Origin: WTAW01 sp964406575
Lineage (GTDB): Bacteria; Acidobacteriota; Aminicenantia; Aminicenantales; Aminicenantaceae
Length of the DNA: 43,943 bases
Direction of reading: 5' to 3'
NCBI GenBank assembly: GCA_964406575.1
Contig: CAYOSH010000033.1
Coordinates: 1 to 43,943 of the forward strand
A model generated the notes under the pieces. That model had not been told where the DNA came from and made no database searches. It worked only from the letters and a program-made list of their open reading frames with translations. Of this stretch, positions 43,457 to 43,943 are shown one piece after another. How positions within the stretch are numbered: position 1 is the stretch's first letter; each line of letters starts with the position of its first letter. The translations under genes were made by a program, and so were the position numbers.

Positions 43457-43814
43457 TGAATACGCTCACTCTCACAAAACTGTTTATCCTGCGTCATTCA
43501 TAAAAAATGTCGATGGCCTTAATATAAAATCGATTTCAACCTTCCTATTCCGATCTAAAAATTCACTTTTTTTCTACAGTTCCGATTGTCACTATTATTT
43601 GTTATCGACTTTTCCTTTGTTCAGGCAAAAGAAATGTCAGTATTATTATAAACAAATTTCCTGGATGTGCGAGAAAGGCGAGATATTAGGAATGCGAGAG
43701 ATTCCAGAGTGAGACAATGCTATAAATTTTTCTTTGTGTTGGCTATCCATTATAATAATTCGCGGTCGTACAGATAGACAAATAGAATAGAGGAAACCAG
43801 GTGGGAAAAAAAGC
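43457..43814. other. Upstream region of the sigma operon, no gene seen
   Basis: A+T-rich and pyrimidine-rich. A 94-codon plus-strand frame at 43428-43712 is judged spurious because it is antisense to the sigma gene start and has no ribosome site. Confidence 0.5.
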
Positions 43815-43881
43815 GCTGGCTGTCGAGGCGCCAAGGTTTGGAAAAGGAAGCGGGGCTAAGGAGGATTCCTCTCCAGCCAGC
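43815..43881. other. Long-range stem with G+C-rich insert
   Basis: GCTGGCTG (43815-43822) pairs perfectly with CAGCCAGC (43874-43881) around a G+C-rich 51-base insert that has its own small hairpin (CCAA/TTGG, 43831-43841). Read on the minus strand a T-run (TTTTTTT) follows, so it may be a terminator; read on the plus strand it may be a leader RNA ahead of the gene starting at 43916. Confidence 0.35.
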
Positions 43882-43915
43882 AGGTTAATTATATTATAAT
43901 GAAGGAATTATCAAA

Positions 43916-43943
43916 ATGTCAAAACAAATTTTAAAGTTTTTTT
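43916..43943 (+). CDS. Possible start of a gene cut by the window end
   Basis: An ATG with AAGGA about 10 bases ahead and a TATAAT further upstream opens a frame (MSKQILKFF) that stays open to the last base. Too short to identify. Confidence 0.3.

Noticed and set aside
43428..43712. 94-codon plus-strand frame
   Set aside because: Starts inside and antisense to the sigma gene, low-complexity composition, no ribosome site.
1..43943. tRNA genes, CRISPR arrays, complete IS elements, phage genes
   Set aside because: No T-arm consensus within a cloverleaf, no regularly spaced repeats and no transposase, integrase or phage structural gene was seen.

Overview
The window looks like a scaffold from a Gram-negative, heterotrophic bacterium of moderate G+C. 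The Gram-negative reading rests on a predicted outer-membrane beta-barrel, TonB-type C-terminal domains, lipoproteins, an O-antigen-ligase-type membrane protein and a MurJ-type flippase. Serine peptidases of the S9 family, a Tat-exported molybdenum hydroxylase and divergent cytochrome c domains would fit Acidobacteriota, perhaps Aminicenantes-like. That placement is an inference from gene style; no rRNA or other phylogenetic marker is present. A 100-N run flanked by identical 55-base ends shows this is a draft, probably metagenomic, assembly. No tRNA, rRNA, CRISPR array or complete insertion sequence was seen.

Layout. 1-974: gene-poor, with strong RNA-like folds (one shaped like an H-type pseudoknot) and a decayed minus-strand gene. 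975-9001: ClC channel with CBS and TrkA-C domains, a secreted hypothetical, an exported S9 peptidase, a DinB-like protein, an A+T-rich SGNH hydrolase and a small membrane protein. 9144-11257: peroxide module, catalase KatA plus a PerR-type Fur regulator. 11499-24644: surface-polysaccharide locus with two B12-binding radical SAM proteins, a GT2-WecG fusion, a GT-C-like membrane protein, a MurJ-like flippase, a double GT2, another GT2, a GT4 and an O-antigen ligase/polymerase; the five genes from 23033 down to 16315 overlap end to end and form one operon. 24847-28517: DUF4015-type glycoside hydrolase-like protein, small Cys-rich protein, aldo/keto reductase, PilZ protein. 28729-32089: a membrane protein and a two-subunit molybdenum hydroxylase without a FAD subunit. 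32243-34527: FolD, an Rrf2/IscR-type regulator and a lipoprotein. 34528-35230: repeat-rich spacer with the assembly gap. 35231-38128: cohesin-like lipoprotein, small membrane protein, second S9-type hydrolase, MITE-like element, coiled-coil protein. 38380-40991: membrane protein, cytochrome-like lipoprotein and a cytochrome/beta-barrel fusion. 41111-43438: ECF sigma factor, zinc-finger anti-sigma factor and a proline-rich protein with two TonB C-terminal domains.

How the parts work together. The polysaccharide locus plausibly builds, flips and polymerises a surface glycan. PerR probably controls itself and katA. The molybdenum hydroxylase and the two CX4CH cytochrome-like proteins are envelope redox systems whose electron partners are not obvious. 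The latter pair, heme-like domains attached to a lipoprotein and to an outer-membrane barrel, is the best candidate here for an undescribed system. The sigma/anti-sigma/TonB operon looks like an envelope-responsive regulatory unit with an unusual output protein.
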